NCBI RefSeq assembly: GCF_006717095.1
Contig: NZ_VFQE01000001.1
Coordinates: forward strand, 310,001 to 374,000
Direction: 5' to 3'
Source of the DNA: Blastococcus colisei
GTDB taxonomy: Bacteria; Actinomycetota; Actinomycetes; Mycobacteriales; Geodermatophilaceae
Length of the DNA: 64,000 bases
The notes under the pieces were generated by a model. The model made no database searches. It saw only the letters and a list, made by a program, of their open reading frames with translations, and had not been told where the DNA came from. Made by a program: the position numbers and the translations under genes. Numbering within the stretch: the first letter of the stretch is position 1; each line of letters opens with the position of its first letter. Of the stretch, positions 17,168 through 25,086 are shown piece after piece.

Positions 17168-17819
17168 AGGGCCCTCGCGCGGCCGCCCACTGCAGCAGCA
17201 TGATCGTCTTGGCGTCGGCGATCCGGCCGCCGTCGATCATGTCGAGCGCCTCGTCGAAGGGCAGTTCGAGGACCTCGATGTCCTCGCCCTCCTCCTCGAG
17301 CCCGCCGCCGGCTGTGGTGCGGTCATGCGGGCGGTAGGGCGCGGCGTAGAAGTGCAGCCGCTCGGTCACCGAGCCGGGGCTCATGAAGACGTCGAACACG
17401 TGCTGCACCTCGCCGACGGCGACCCCGAGCTCCTCCTCGACCTCGCGGCGGACGGCGACCTCCGGGGCGTCGTCGTCCAGGAGCCCGGCAGCGGCCTCGA
17501 TCAGCAACCCGTCGGGGTGGCCGTTGACGTAGACCGGGTAGCGGAACTGCCGGGTGAGCAGCACGGTCCGGCGCTCGACGTCGTGCAGCAGCATGGTCGC
17601 GCCGTTTCCGCGGTCGTAGGTCTCGCGCTGCTCGGTGACCCACTCGCCGTCGCCGCGACGGCGCTCGAGGGTCGTCCTCCGCAGCACGTGCCAGCCGCTG
17701 TGAAGCAGTTCGACGTCCTTCACGACGACGTCGGGATTGCCGGTCAGGTCGCGGCCGACCTGGTCCAGGCCGGTGCGGCCGCGGTGGTCCGGGACGTCGA
17801 CCCCGGGGACGCCGGTCAT
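17157..17819 (-). CDS. NudK-like Nudix hydrolase (GDP-mannose or ADP-ribose type)
   Basis: A 220-residue Nudix protein. The Nudix helix is LLDDDAPEVAVRREVEEELG, and the flanking segments EAAAGLLDDD, FMSPGSVTERLHFYAAPY and EGEDIEVLELPFDEALDMI resemble E. coli NudK, which hydrolyses GDP-mannose; close relatives act on ADP-ribose. The gene's ATG overlaps the stop of the DUF4406 gene (ATGA), so it is the last member of a three-gene operon with the DeoR regulator. Substrate is inferred only from family resemblance. Confidence 0.8.
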   Translation of the reverse strand: MTGVPGVDVPDHRGRTGLDQVGRDLTGNPDVVVKDVELLHSGWHVLRRTTLERRRGDGEWVTEQRETYDRGNGATMLLHDVERRTVLLTRQFRYPVYVNGHPDGLLIEAAAGLLDDDAPEVAVRREVEEELGVAVGEVQHVFDVFMSPGSVTERLHFYAAPYRPHDRTTAGGGLEEEGEDIEVLELPFDEALDMIDGGRIADAKTIMLLQWAAARGPFRS

Positions 17820-18184
17820 CGCGCGGCCGGGATCTCGTCGACGCTGGTCCACACCGGGGCCCCGCGTGCCTCTGCCAGCGCGACCATCTCGTCGGAGCCG
17901 GCCGAGGGGCCGGGCAGGCGCAGGACGCCGTCGCACCGGGCCACCAGTCGTCGGCCCATCGGGTGGAACATTTCGTCGAAGGCGGCGTCGCCCACCGTGC
18001 GCGACCCCGCCAGCGAGGCCAGGGGGAGGGCGAGGTCCTCACCGTTGACCGCGAGATGGCCCGCCCGGAACAGGTCGAGACACGCCGCCTGGATGCGGCG
18101 GTGGTTGGCCGCGATGCGCCCGGGGTCGTCGTCGGTGCCGCTCCGGTAGGGGCCGGCCACCAGGATCATCAACGGCTCGGTCAT
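17816..18184 (-). CDS. DUF4406 / nucleoside 2-deoxyribosyltransferase-like protein
   Basis: A 122-residue Rossmann-like protein. MILVAGPYRSG at the N-terminus and GSDEMVALAEARGAPVW near the C-terminus match DUF4406 proteins, relatives of nucleoside 2-deoxyribosyltransferase; the Glu in SDEM sits where the transferase nucleophile Glu lies. It may cleave or transfer a nucleoside or nucleotide base, but this is inference. It overlaps both neighbours by 4 nt, DeoR upstream and NudK-like downstream, which points to a nucleotide or nucleotide-sugar salvage task. Confidence 0.65.
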   Translation of the reverse strand: MTEPLMILVAGPYRSGTDDDPGRIAANHRRIQAACLDLFRAGHLAVNGEDLALPLASLAGSRTVGDAAFDEMFHPMGRRLVARCDGVLRLPGPSAGSDEMVALAEARGAPVWTSVDEIPAAR

Positions 18185-18966
18185 GCGCAGACCACCTCCA
18201 CGTCGGCCTCGGTCAGGGCGGTGATGCTCTCCTGTGCGGCGGGGGAGAGCTGGGGATCGCGGGCACCGGTGTCGGTGACCAGCCGGTCGACGGAATCGAT
18301 GGGCGCCACGGAGGCGAAGGCGCGCACGCCGAGCTTGCTCGCGTCGGCGACCACCGTCGTCGTCCGTGCGCGTTCCAGCCCAACCTGCTTGACCGCCGCG
18401 TCCTCGAGGGTGAACTCCGACCAGCCGGCGTCGGCGCTGACCGCCCCGATGGACATGAGGAAGACGTCGAAGCTGAGCCGGCGCAGGGTCTCGGCCGCGA
18501 GCGGCCCGGCGAGGCTCTGCTCGCCGGGCCGGGACTCGCCGCCGACGACGATCAGCCGGATGCCGGGCTGGTCGGCGAGCTGGGCGGCGACCGGCAGGCT
18601 CAGCACCGCCACGGTGAGCGGACCGCGGTCGACCAGGTGGCGCGCCACGTGCACGGTCGTGGTCCCGGCGTCCAGAAGCACCGTCGATCCCGGTTCGACC
18701 AGCGCAGCGGCGGTCCGTGCGATCCGGTCCTTGGTGGCGCCCTGCCAGTCGCGGCGCGCGGTGAAGCCGCCCTCGGTCTCGGGCCGGGTGACCGCGACCG
18801 CGCCCCCTCGTATCCGCTCGACCAGTCCTCGCCGCTGGAGAACGTCGAGGTCGCGCCGGACGGTCATCTCCGAGACCCCGAGGCGAGTGGCGAGATCCAC
18901 CAGCGACACCCGGTCGGCGTTGCGCACGAGTCTCAGCGTCACGTCGAGCCGGTCGGGAACAGCCAT
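18181..18966 (-). CDS. DeoR/GlpR-family transcriptional regulator
   Basis: A 261-residue repressor. The N-terminal winged helix-turn-helix (about residues 8-60: VSLVDLATRLGVSEMTVRRDLDVLQRRG) carries the DeoR signature, and the C-terminal sugar-phosphate sensor domain holds VLLDAGTTTVHVARHL, the isomerase-like effector site. It probably senses a phosphosugar and controls its own overlapping operon (DUF4406 and NudK-like genes). Three TGTGA direct repeats lie just upstream of its start and are candidate binding sites. The divergent neighbour is an acyl-CoA dehydrogenase. Confidence 0.9.
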   Translation of the reverse strand: MAVPDRLDVTLRLVRNADRVSLVDLATRLGVSEMTVRRDLDVLQRRGLVERIRGGAVAVTRPETEGGFTARRDWQGATKDRIARTAAALVEPGSTVLLDAGTTTVHVARHLVDRGPLTVAVLSLPVAAQLADQPGIRLIVVGGESRPGEQSLAGPLAAETLRRLSFDVFLMSIGAVSADAGWSEFTLEDAAVKQVGLERARTTTVVADASKLGVRAFASVAPIDSVDRLVTDTGARDPQLSPAAQESITALTEADVEVVCA

Positions 18967-18987
18967 GCCGCAGTTTTAACAGCTCGA

Positions 18988-19012
18988 TGTGAGATGTGTG
19001 AAGTAGTTGTGA
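18988..19012. promoter_or_regulatory. TGTGA direct repeats, candidate DeoR-type operator
   Basis: TGTGA occurs at 18988-18992, 18997-19001 and 19008-19012, 22-42 bp upstream of the DeoR-family start. DeoR/GlpR proteins often bind short direct repeats of about one helical turn. A separate perfect inverted repeat, GGTGAG and CTCACC with a 4-nt loop, follows at 19020-19035 on the side of the divergent acyl-CoA dehydrogenase. Binding is not demonstrated. Confidence 0.4.
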
Positions 19013-19120
19013 TGTCTCTGGTGAGTCCGCTCACCTCGCGGGTGACGACGGCATGCGGGGGGCACCCCCTGCCGCCAAGGTGTACGTGATCATCCGCCGC
19101 ACGAGTGGAGACGACCGACG

Positions 19121-20374
19121 ATGACGTCGAACGAGACCTGGCAGCCGGAGCCGCCGGTGCTGCTGCCGCCGTGGCACACGCCCGAGCGGGAGCAGCTGCA
19201 GGAGCAGGCCCGCCGGTTCGCCATCGACGAGGTGCTGCCGGTCGCCAACGAGCTCGACCCGCAGAAGGGCGAGATCCCGGCGTCCCTGCTGTCGCGGCTG
19301 GCCGAGCTCGGCTGGTTCGGCATCACCGTGCCCGCCGAGCAGGGCGGGCTGGGGCTCGGCGTCTTCGAATACTGCATGGTCAGCGAGGAGCTGGCCCGTG
19401 CCTGGATGTCGACCGCCAGCATCCTGGCCCGTTCCCAGGGCCTGGGGACGGCGGTGGCCGACGCGGACCGCCGGCACGAGTTGCTCGCCCGCAGCGCCCG
19501 CGGAGAGTGGATCGGCGCGATCGCGCTGTCGGAGCCCGACGCCGGTTCCGACCTGGCCGGGGTCTCCACCCGCGCCGTCCTCGACGGCGACGAGTGGATC
19601 GTGACCGGTCACAAGCGCTGGTGCGGCAACGCCAAGGCCGCCGACTTCATCCAGGTGCTCGTGCGCCAGCGGGACCCGGAGCCGGGGGAGTCCCGCTCTA
19701 CGGGCCTGGTCAACCTGCTGCTGGAGAAGGAGCGCGGGGAGTTTCCCGAGGGGGTCTCGGGCTACCCGATCGACAAGGTCGGCTACCACGGCTTCCTCAC
19801 CTGGGACCTCGAGTTCGACGGCGTCCGGATCCCGAAGGACAACGTCGTCGACGAGGCGCGCGCCGCGCGGGAGGAGAGCGAGGAGGAGGGCGAGGCCGCC
19901 GAGCAGGCCGGCTTCGCCGAGGCGCAGAAGTTCCTCAACACCGCCCGCGTGCACACCGCCGCCCGCGCCGTCGGCCTGGCCCGCGCCGCGCTCGAGGACT
20001 CGATCGTCTACCTGCAGGAGCGCGAGCAGTTCGGCCATCCGATCGCCGACTTCCAGGCGCTGCGGTTCGCCGTCGCCGAGATGGCCGCCCAGATCGAGCA
20101 GTCCCGCGCCTTCTACCGGCAGGTCGCCCACCTGCTGGACCTGGGGCTACCGGTCCACAAGGAGGCCTCGATGGTGAAGCTCGAGGCGACCGAGATGTCG
20201 GTGCGGGTGACCAACCAGGCCATGCAACTGCACGGCGGGAACGGCTACACCACCGAGCGGCAGGTCGAGCGTCACTGGCGCGACGCCCGGCTGACCACGA
20301 TCTTCGAGGGCACCAGCGAGATCCAGAAGCGGATCATCAGCGACCGGCTGCTCCCACGGAGTCCCCTGGGTTGA
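19121..20374 (+). CDS. Acyl-CoA dehydrogenase
   Basis: A 417-residue FAD-dependent acyl-CoA dehydrogenase that introduces the 2,3-double bond in acyl-CoA. It has the FAD/substrate loop ALSEPDAGSDLAGV, the C-terminal motif MQLHGGNGYTTERQVER and the classical catalytic Glu in IFEGTSEIQKR. An acidic insert (about residues 245-265, EESEEEGEAAEQ) before helix G is unusual. ATG 19121 follows a weak ribosome site. It stands apart from the 36-59 kb catabolic island and lacks that island's operator; substrate unknown. Confidence 0.9.
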   Translation: MTSNETWQPEPPVLLPPWHTPEREQLQEQARRFAIDEVLPVANELDPQKGEIPASLLSRLAELGWFGITVPAEQGGLGLGVFEYCMVSEELARAWMSTASILARSQGLGTAVADADRRHELLARSARGEWIGAIALSEPDAGSDLAGVSTRAVLDGDEWIVTGHKRWCGNAKAADFIQVLVRQRDPEPGESRSTGLVNLLLEKERGEFPEGVSGYPIDKVGYHGFLTWDLEFDGVRIPKDNVVDEARAAREESEEEGEAAEQAGFAEAQKFLNTARVHTAARAVGLARAALEDSIVYLQEREQFGHPIADFQALRFAVAEMAAQIEQSRAFYRQVAHLLDLGLPVHKEASMVKLEATEMSVRVTNQAMQLHGGNGYTTERQVERHWRDARLTTIFEGTSEIQKRIISDRLLPRSPLG

Positions 20375-20397
20375 CGCGGCGAGCGTTGTCCCTCAGC

Positions 20398-20424
20398 CGG
20401 ACATTTCGCCGCACCGAATGTCCG
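20398..20424. repeat. Inverted repeat after acyl-CoA dehydrogenase
   Basis: Perfect 8-bp arms CGGACATT (20398-20405) and AATGTCCG (20417-20424) separated by 11 nt. It lies between the acyl-CoA dehydrogenase stop and the alpha/beta hydrolase start, so it could be an operator for the hydrolase (TetR-like geometry) or a weak terminator. The AT-rich arms favour an operator. Confidence 0.45.
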
Positions 20425-20467
20425 CCTCGGGGGCGACGTTCCGGCGCACGGTGGGTAGGGGCTTCGG

Positions 20468-21253
20468 ATGAAGCTCTCGGCGCACCGCTCCGGATCCGGC
20501 CCACCTCTCGTGCTCGTCCACGGTCTCGGAGGTTCGTGGCGCACCTGGCAACCGGTGCTCCCCGGGCTGTCCGCCGAGCGGGAGGTCGTCGCCGTCGACC
20601 TCCCCGGCTTCGCCGGCGACACCCCACCGCTGCCCGACCCGACGCTGGCCGCGCTCGACGACGCGCTGCAGGAGTGGCTGGTCGAGGAGGGCTTGGCCGA
20701 CGCGCCGCTGGTCGGTACCTCGATGGGCGCCCGGATGGTGCTCGAGCTCAGCCGCCGCGGGATCGGCCGGGACAACGTCGCGCTCGACCCGGGAGGCTTC
20801 TGGACCGACCGCGAGGCGACCGTCTTCCGGACCAGCATCGCCGCATCGGTCGCCCTGCTCCGGCGGATCCGGCCGGTGCTCCCCGCGCTGCTCGGCAACC
20901 CGGCCGGCCGGACGGCGTTGCTGGCGCAGTTCTCCGCCCGGCCCTGGGCGCTGGACGCCGACGTCGTCCGGACCGAGCTGGAGGGTTACGTGGCGTCGCC
21001 GTCCTTCGACCCGGTGCTCGACGATCTCGCGAACGGCCCGAAGCAGGAGGGGGCAGCGCCCGGCGCGGTGTCCGGCCGGCTGACCATCGGCTGGGGACGT
21101 CGCGACCGGGTGACCCTCGCCCGGCAGGCAGCCCGCGCGCTGGAGGCGTTCCCGGACGCCGAGCTGCACTGGTTCGAGCACTCCGGCCACTTCCCGTTGT
21201 GGGACCGGCCGGAGGAGACCGTGCGGCTCGTGCTGGACCGCACGGGTAGCTGA
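20468..21253 (+). CDS. Alpha/beta hydrolase
   Basis: A 261-residue serine hydrolase. The oxyanion HGLGG loop (VLVHGLGGSWRTW), the nucleophile elbow GTSMGARM, a late Asp in GWGRRDRV and the catalytic His in HSGHFPLWDRPEE form a complete triad. Likely an esterase, epoxide hydrolase or C-C hydrolase; the substrate is not predictable. There is no signal peptide. It follows the acyl-CoA dehydrogenase by 93 nt, with an inverted repeat between them. Confidence 0.85.
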   Translation: MKLSAHRSGSGPPLVLVHGLGGSWRTWQPVLPGLSAEREVVAVDLPGFAGDTPPLPDPTLAALDDALQEWLVEEGLADAPLVGTSMGARMVLELSRRGIGRDNVALDPGGFWTDREATVFRTSIAASVALLRRIRPVLPALLGNPAGRTALLAQFSARPWALDADVVRTELEGYVASPSFDPVLDDLANGPKQEGAAPGAVSGRLTIGWGRRDRVTLARQAARALEAFPDAELHWFEHSGHFPLWDRPEETVRLVLDRTGS

Positions 21254-21256
21254 CGT

Positions 21257-21531
21257 TCAGGGCAGGCGGATCGGCATCAGCATGCTCACGTCCCCGGGCC
21301 GCGACGCGTCGCGGAGTGCCAGGGGGCGATGGGGCCGTCGAGCTCCAGCACGAGCTGGCCGGAGTCCCCGGCGTCGAGGGCCTGGAGCAGGAACTCCCGA
21401 TTCAGCCCCACCTGCAGCACGCCGTGCGCCTGCATCGCGAAGCTCGGCTCGCCGTCCGGCCCGATGGTGAGCACGGAGACTTCCTCGTCCTCGACGCTGC
21501 GGGTGAGAGCGGCGCGCGTGTTCCTCCACAT
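21257..21531 (-). pseudogene. Frameshifted fragment resembling C-terminus of MerR/beta-clamp-like protein
   Basis: From ATG 21531 the reading frame gives about 70 residues (VLQVGLNREFLLQALDAGDS, GQLVLELDGPIAP) resembling the last domain of DNA polymerase III beta-clamp proteins and of actinobacterial MerR proteins that carry such a domain. After GPIAP the frame ends in an unrelated tail; shifting by one base at the C run near 21325-21330 restores LALRDASRPGDVSMLMPIRLP and a stop at 21257, a typical clamp C-terminus. So the reading frame is broken and the N-terminal DNA-binding and clamp domains are absent. Either a decayed remnant or a homopolymer sequencing error in a short gene. Confidence 0.55.
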
Positions 21532-21570
21532 GGACGACCGTCCGGCCTCGACCAGGTCGAGAGCCGACCG

Positions 21571-22809
21571 TCACGACGTGAGCGCGACCTCGTCGGCGTG
21601 TGCGATGTGCGCCAATTCCTTCCAAATCAGCGCCAGGATGACGGCGGAGCCCACGAAGGCGAACCAGAACGGGCCGGTGATGCCCCAGATCCGGGCGATG
21701 ACGCCGCCCAGCGCCTGGCCCGCCACGATGCCCCCGAAGACGCCGATGGAGTAGAGGCTGCCCACGCGTCCCTGCAGCTGCGTGGGCACCGCCCGCATGC
21801 GCACCGTGCGCGACGTCGTCCCCCAGACGAAGGCGTGCGCGCCGAAGACGAACATGATTCCCATCGCGACCCAGCCCGTGGTGGCCAGCGCGAGGCCCAG
21901 GTGCGTGAAGGTCTCGATGACCAGCCCCACCCGCATGATCGCGGCCAGGCTCACCCGCCGCTCCAGCCAGTCGTAGCCCGCCGTCCCGGCGAGGCCGCCG
22001 AGGGCGCCGACCGTCGTGAGCAGGCCGAAGCCGATGGGGCCCAGGCCCAGGTGCTCCGTCGCGTAGAGGACCAGGACCGACCAGGCGGCGCCGTAGGTGA
22101 CGTTGAAGGTGACGATCGCCAGGGTGAGCGTGCGGACGGGGGGATTGCCCCAGGTCCACCGGAAACCCTCGGCGATGTCGCGGCCGACGTGACGGGGCCC
22201 CTCCGGGCTGGGCAGCGACGGCAGCACCATCCGCGAGATCAGCAGCGCCGCCAGGCCCAGGCAGACCGCCTGGACGACGAACGGCCACGCCATCCCCGCC
22301 GCGAAGAGTGCGGCCCCGACGGCCGGCCCCACCAGCTGATTCATCGTGATGCCGGCGGTCATGAGGCGGGCGTTGCCGATGCCGAGGTCCGCCCGGGGCA
22401 CCGCCATCGGCAGCAGCGTCGCGCTCGTGGTGTCGACGAACACCTCGGCGGTGCCGAGCAGGAACAGGGCGAGCAGGACGACGCTGGTGTTCACCGCGCC
22501 GGTGACCAGCGCGGCGGCGAGCACGACGACCACGCCGGCGCGCAGCAGGTCGACCGCGACGACCACGAGCCGGCGGTCCACGCGATCGGCGAGGACGCCG
22601 GCGTGCAGGCCGAAGAGCAGCCACGGCAGGCGCTGGAGGAGGCCGGCGAGCGCGACGAGGAGCGGGTCGGAGGTCTGCGAGGCGACCAGCAGCGGCCCGG
22701 CGGCCAGCGCGATGCCGTCGCCGAGGTTGCCCACCCACGCCGAGCCGACCAGCCAGCGGAACGGCGTCCCCATGCGGGCCGGGAGCACTGCTTCGACGAT
22801 CCGGCCCAC
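21571..22809 (-). CDS. MFS transporter (MFS_3-like exporter)
   Basis: A 412-residue major facilitator with twelve predicted helices. The loop GVLADRVDRRLVVVAVDLLRAG between helices 2 and 3 is the MFS motif A variant seen in enterobactin-exporter-like (EntS/MFS_3) proteins. A likely small-molecule or drug exporter; substrate unknown. The GTG at 22809 is the longest start; an ATG at 22773 (MGTPFRWLVG) would also leave helix 1 intact. It is followed by the frameshifted clamp-like fragment in the same frame. Confidence 0.87.
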   Translation of the reverse strand: MGRIVEAVLPARMGTPFRWLVGSAWVGNLGDGIALAAGPLLVASQTSDPLLVALAGLLQRLPWLLFGLHAGVLADRVDRRLVVVAVDLLRAGVVVVLAAALVTGAVNTSVVLLALFLLGTAEVFVDTTSATLLPMAVPRADLGIGNARLMTAGITMNQLVGPAVGAALFAAGMAWPFVVQAVCLGLAALLISRMVLPSLPSPEGPRHVGRDIAEGFRWTWGNPPVRTLTLAIVTFNVTYGAAWSVLVLYATEHLGLGPIGFGLLTTVGALGGLAGTAGYDWLERRVSLAAIMRVGLVIETFTHLGLALATTGWVAMGIMFVFGAHAFVWGTTSRTVRMRAVPTQLQGRVGSLYSIGVFGGIVAGQALGGVIARIWGITGPFWFAFVGSAVILALIWKELAHIAHADEVALTS

Positions 22810-22854
22810 GAAGAGGAGACCCTAGGCGCCGGCCACGGATCCGCCGACACCATT

Positions 22855-22866
22855 ACCCGGCCGGGT
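22855..22866. repeat. 12-bp perfect palindrome between GH13 and MFS genes
   Basis: ACCCGGCCGGGT reads the same on both strands. It overlaps the GH13 stop and lies 46 bp upstream of the MFS start at 22809, so it could be an operator for the exporter. With such GC-rich sequence it may also be chance. Confidence 0.3.
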
Positions 22867-24575
22867 CAGGACACGCTGAGGACCCGGGCCTCCCACGGGC
22901 GCAGCAGGTCGGGATCCTCGTCGGCCAGGTTGCCCAGCAGCAGCCGCCCGTTCGCGGCCTCGGGCAGCAGCTCGGCCAGCGGGTACGGCGTCGCGCTGAC
23001 GTTGCAGACGACGAGCAGCACCTCACCGCCGAGGGTGCGGGTGAAGGCGTAGACGTCGTCGTGCTCGGGCAGCAGCATCGCGAAGTCGCCCAGCGCGACG
23101 ACCGGGTTCTCGTGCCGCAGCGCGATCAACCGACGGTAGTGGGCGAGCACCGACGAGGGGTCGCCGCGCTGGGCCTCGGCGTTCCACTCGACGTGGTCGG
23201 GGTTGACCGGCAGCCACGGCGTCCCGGCGGTGAACCCGGCGTGCTGCGACGCGTCCCACTGCACGGGGGTGCGGGCGTTGTCCCGGCTCATCCGGCGCAT
23301 CGCGGCGAGGACGGCGGCCGGATCCTCGCCGGCGACCATCGCCGTCCCGAAGTGGTTGACCGACTCCACGTCGCGGAAGTCGTCCACTCCTGCGAACGGG
23401 TAGTTCGCCATCCCGAGCTCCTGGCCCTGGTAGACGTACGGCGTCCCCCGGTGCAGGTGCAGCAGCGTGGCCAGGCAGGTGGCGGAGTCCCGCCGGTAGC
23501 GGGGGGAGTCGTCGCCGAAGCGGGACACCGCCCGGGGCTGGTCGTGGTTGTCCCAGTAGAGGGAGTTCCAGCCGACGTCGGCCAGCCCGGCCTGCCACCG
23601 CCCGAACGATGCCTTGAGGTCGCGCATCCGCAGGGGGACGGGCCGCCACTTGCTGCCCTCGTGGTCCAGCCCGACGTGCTCGAACTGGAACACCATGTCC
23701 ACCTCGCCCCGCGCCGGATCGGTGAACAGCACAGCCTGCTCGACGGTCACACCGGGCATCTCGCCGACCGTGAGGAGAGCGCCCTCCCGCCCGGCGAAGA
23801 CCTCGCGGTGCATCTCCTGCAGGAACTCGTGGATCCGCGGGCCGCCCAGGTACGACGCCGACCCGTCGCCCAGCGACGTCCCCGGGATCGGCGGTCCGTC
23901 GTGCAGGTGCCCGTCGGGCGAGACGTCCTTGGAGATCATGTTGATGACGTCCATGCGGAAGCCGTCGACCCCGCGGTCGAGCCACCACCGCATCATCGCG
24001 TAGACCGCCTGCCGCACCCCCGGGTTCTCCCAGTTGAGGTCGGGCTGTCTCCGGTCGAACAGGTGCAGGTAGTACTCGCCGCTGGTCTCGTCGAACTCCC
24101 AGGTCGGACCGGAGAAGAACGACTGCCAGTTCGTCGGCTCCGCACCCGGGTCGCCGCCGGCGAAGCCCGCGCGCGGCGGCCGCCACCAGTACCAGTCGCG
24201 CTTGGGTGACGACGGCGACGACCGGCTCTCCGCGAACCACGGGTGCTCGTCGCTCGTGTGGTTCACCACCAGGTCCATCAGCAGCTTCATGCCGCGCCCG
24301 TGCAGGGCGGCGACCAGCTCGTCGAGCTGCTGGAGCGTCCCGAACAGCGGATCGATGCCCTGGTAGTCGCTGATGTCGTAGCCGTTGTCGGCCTGCGGCG
24401 AGGGGTAGACCGGCGAGAGCCACAGGACGTCGACGCCCAGGTCGGCCAGGTGGTCCAGGCGCTGCAGGACCCCGCCGAGGTCACCGATGCCGTCGCCGTC
24501 GGAGTCCTGGAACGAGCGCGGGTAGACCTGGTAGGCGACGGCGCTGGTCCACCACGGGGCGTCCTCGGGCTCCAT
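22866..24575 (-). CDS. GH13 alpha-glucosidase (oligo-1,6-glucosidase type)
   Basis: A 569-residue glycoside hydrolase of family 13, subfamily of alpha-glucosidases and oligo-1,6-glucosidases. The start WWTSAVAYQVYPRSFQD is followed by the calcium-loop DSDGDGIGDLGG, the nucleophile Asp in GFRMDVINM, the acid/base Glu in LTVGEMPG and the stabilising Asp in DNHDQPR. It should release glucose from alpha-glucosides in the cytoplasm (no signal peptide). ATG 24575 overlaps the stop of the VOC gene by one base (TGATG), so the two are co-transcribed. Sucrose or trehalose-related specificity cannot be excluded. Confidence 0.92.
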   Translation of the reverse strand: MEPEDAPWWTSAVAYQVYPRSFQDSDGDGIGDLGGVLQRLDHLADLGVDVLWLSPVYPSPQADNGYDISDYQGIDPLFGTLQQLDELVAALHGRGMKLLMDLVVNHTSDEHPWFAESRSSPSSPKRDWYWWRPPRAGFAGGDPGAEPTNWQSFFSGPTWEFDETSGEYYLHLFDRRQPDLNWENPGVRQAVYAMMRWWLDRGVDGFRMDVINMISKDVSPDGHLHDGPPIPGTSLGDGSASYLGGPRIHEFLQEMHREVFAGREGALLTVGEMPGVTVEQAVLFTDPARGEVDMVFQFEHVGLDHEGSKWRPVPLRMRDLKASFGRWQAGLADVGWNSLYWDNHDQPRAVSRFGDDSPRYRRDSATCLATLLHLHRGTPYVYQGQELGMANYPFAGVDDFRDVESVNHFGTAMVAGEDPAAVLAAMRRMSRDNARTPVQWDASQHAGFTAGTPWLPVNPDHVEWNAEAQRGDPSSVLAHYRRLIALRHENPVVALGDFAMLLPEHDDVYAFTRTLGGEVLLVVCNVSATPYPLAELLPEAANGRLLLGNLADEDPDLLRPWEARVLSVS

Positions 24576-24964
24576 CAGCCGGGGAACGTGTGGTGGACGG
24601 CCTCGAGGTTGTTGCCGTCCGGGTCGCGGAAGAAGACGGCGTAGTAGCCCGGGTGGTACTCCGGCCAGATCCGCGGCTCGTGCAGGATCTCGGTACCGGC
24701 GTCCTCCGCGGCCGCGAAGACCCCATCCACTGCCTCGCGGGACGGCGCCGCGACCGCCAGGTGCACGGGGCGGACGCCGGTGTCGACGGCGCTGCCGAGC
24801 CAGAGCCGCGGGAAGCTGTCCGGGCCGCACAGGCCGACGACCGCGCCGCCACCCGGCGCCTCGTACCGCATCAGTTCGCGGACCCCGCACGACGCGAGGA
24901 CGCGCGTGTAGAAGTCCGCCGCGGCGCCGACGTCCGTGCACTGGAGGGCCAGGTGATCGAGCAT
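24575..24964 (-). CDS. VOC-family (glyoxalase/bleomycin resistance) protein
   Basis: A 129-residue vicinal-oxygen-chelate protein with two beta-alpha-beta-beta-beta repeats: LDHLALQCTDVGAAADFYTRVL at the start and GYYAVFFRDPDGNNLEAVHH at the end. The metal-ligand positions His4 and the Glu in NNLEAVHH are present. It could be a glyoxalase-like lyase, isomerase or dioxygenase; function unknown. It overlaps the GH13 start by one base. Confidence 0.85.
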   Translation of the reverse strand: MLDHLALQCTDVGAAADFYTRVLASCGVRELMRYEAPGGGAVVGLCGPDSFPRLWLGSAVDTGVRPVHLAVAAPSREAVDGVFAAAEDAGTEILHEPRIWPEYHPGYYAVFFRDPDGNNLEAVHHTFPG

Positions 24965-25086
24965 GTCCCGGACGCTAGTGCCGGGGACTGACGTCGGGCA
25001 TCCGGGCGGTGCGCCGACCGCGAAATCGGGTGCGTCCTGTCGTACCCGTCACCGACGATGACGGCACCGACCCGACAAGGAGCACG

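Noticed and set aside
22855-22866. Palindrome ACCCGGCCGGGT as a terminator
   Set aside because: It has no loop and cannot form a normal hairpin; kept only as a weak operator candidate.
21316-23052. Very long plus-strand open frame over the MFS gene
   Set aside because: Composition (His/Gln/Glu/Arg-rich) is that of an antisense shadow; the minus strand encodes a clear twelve-helix MFS protein.
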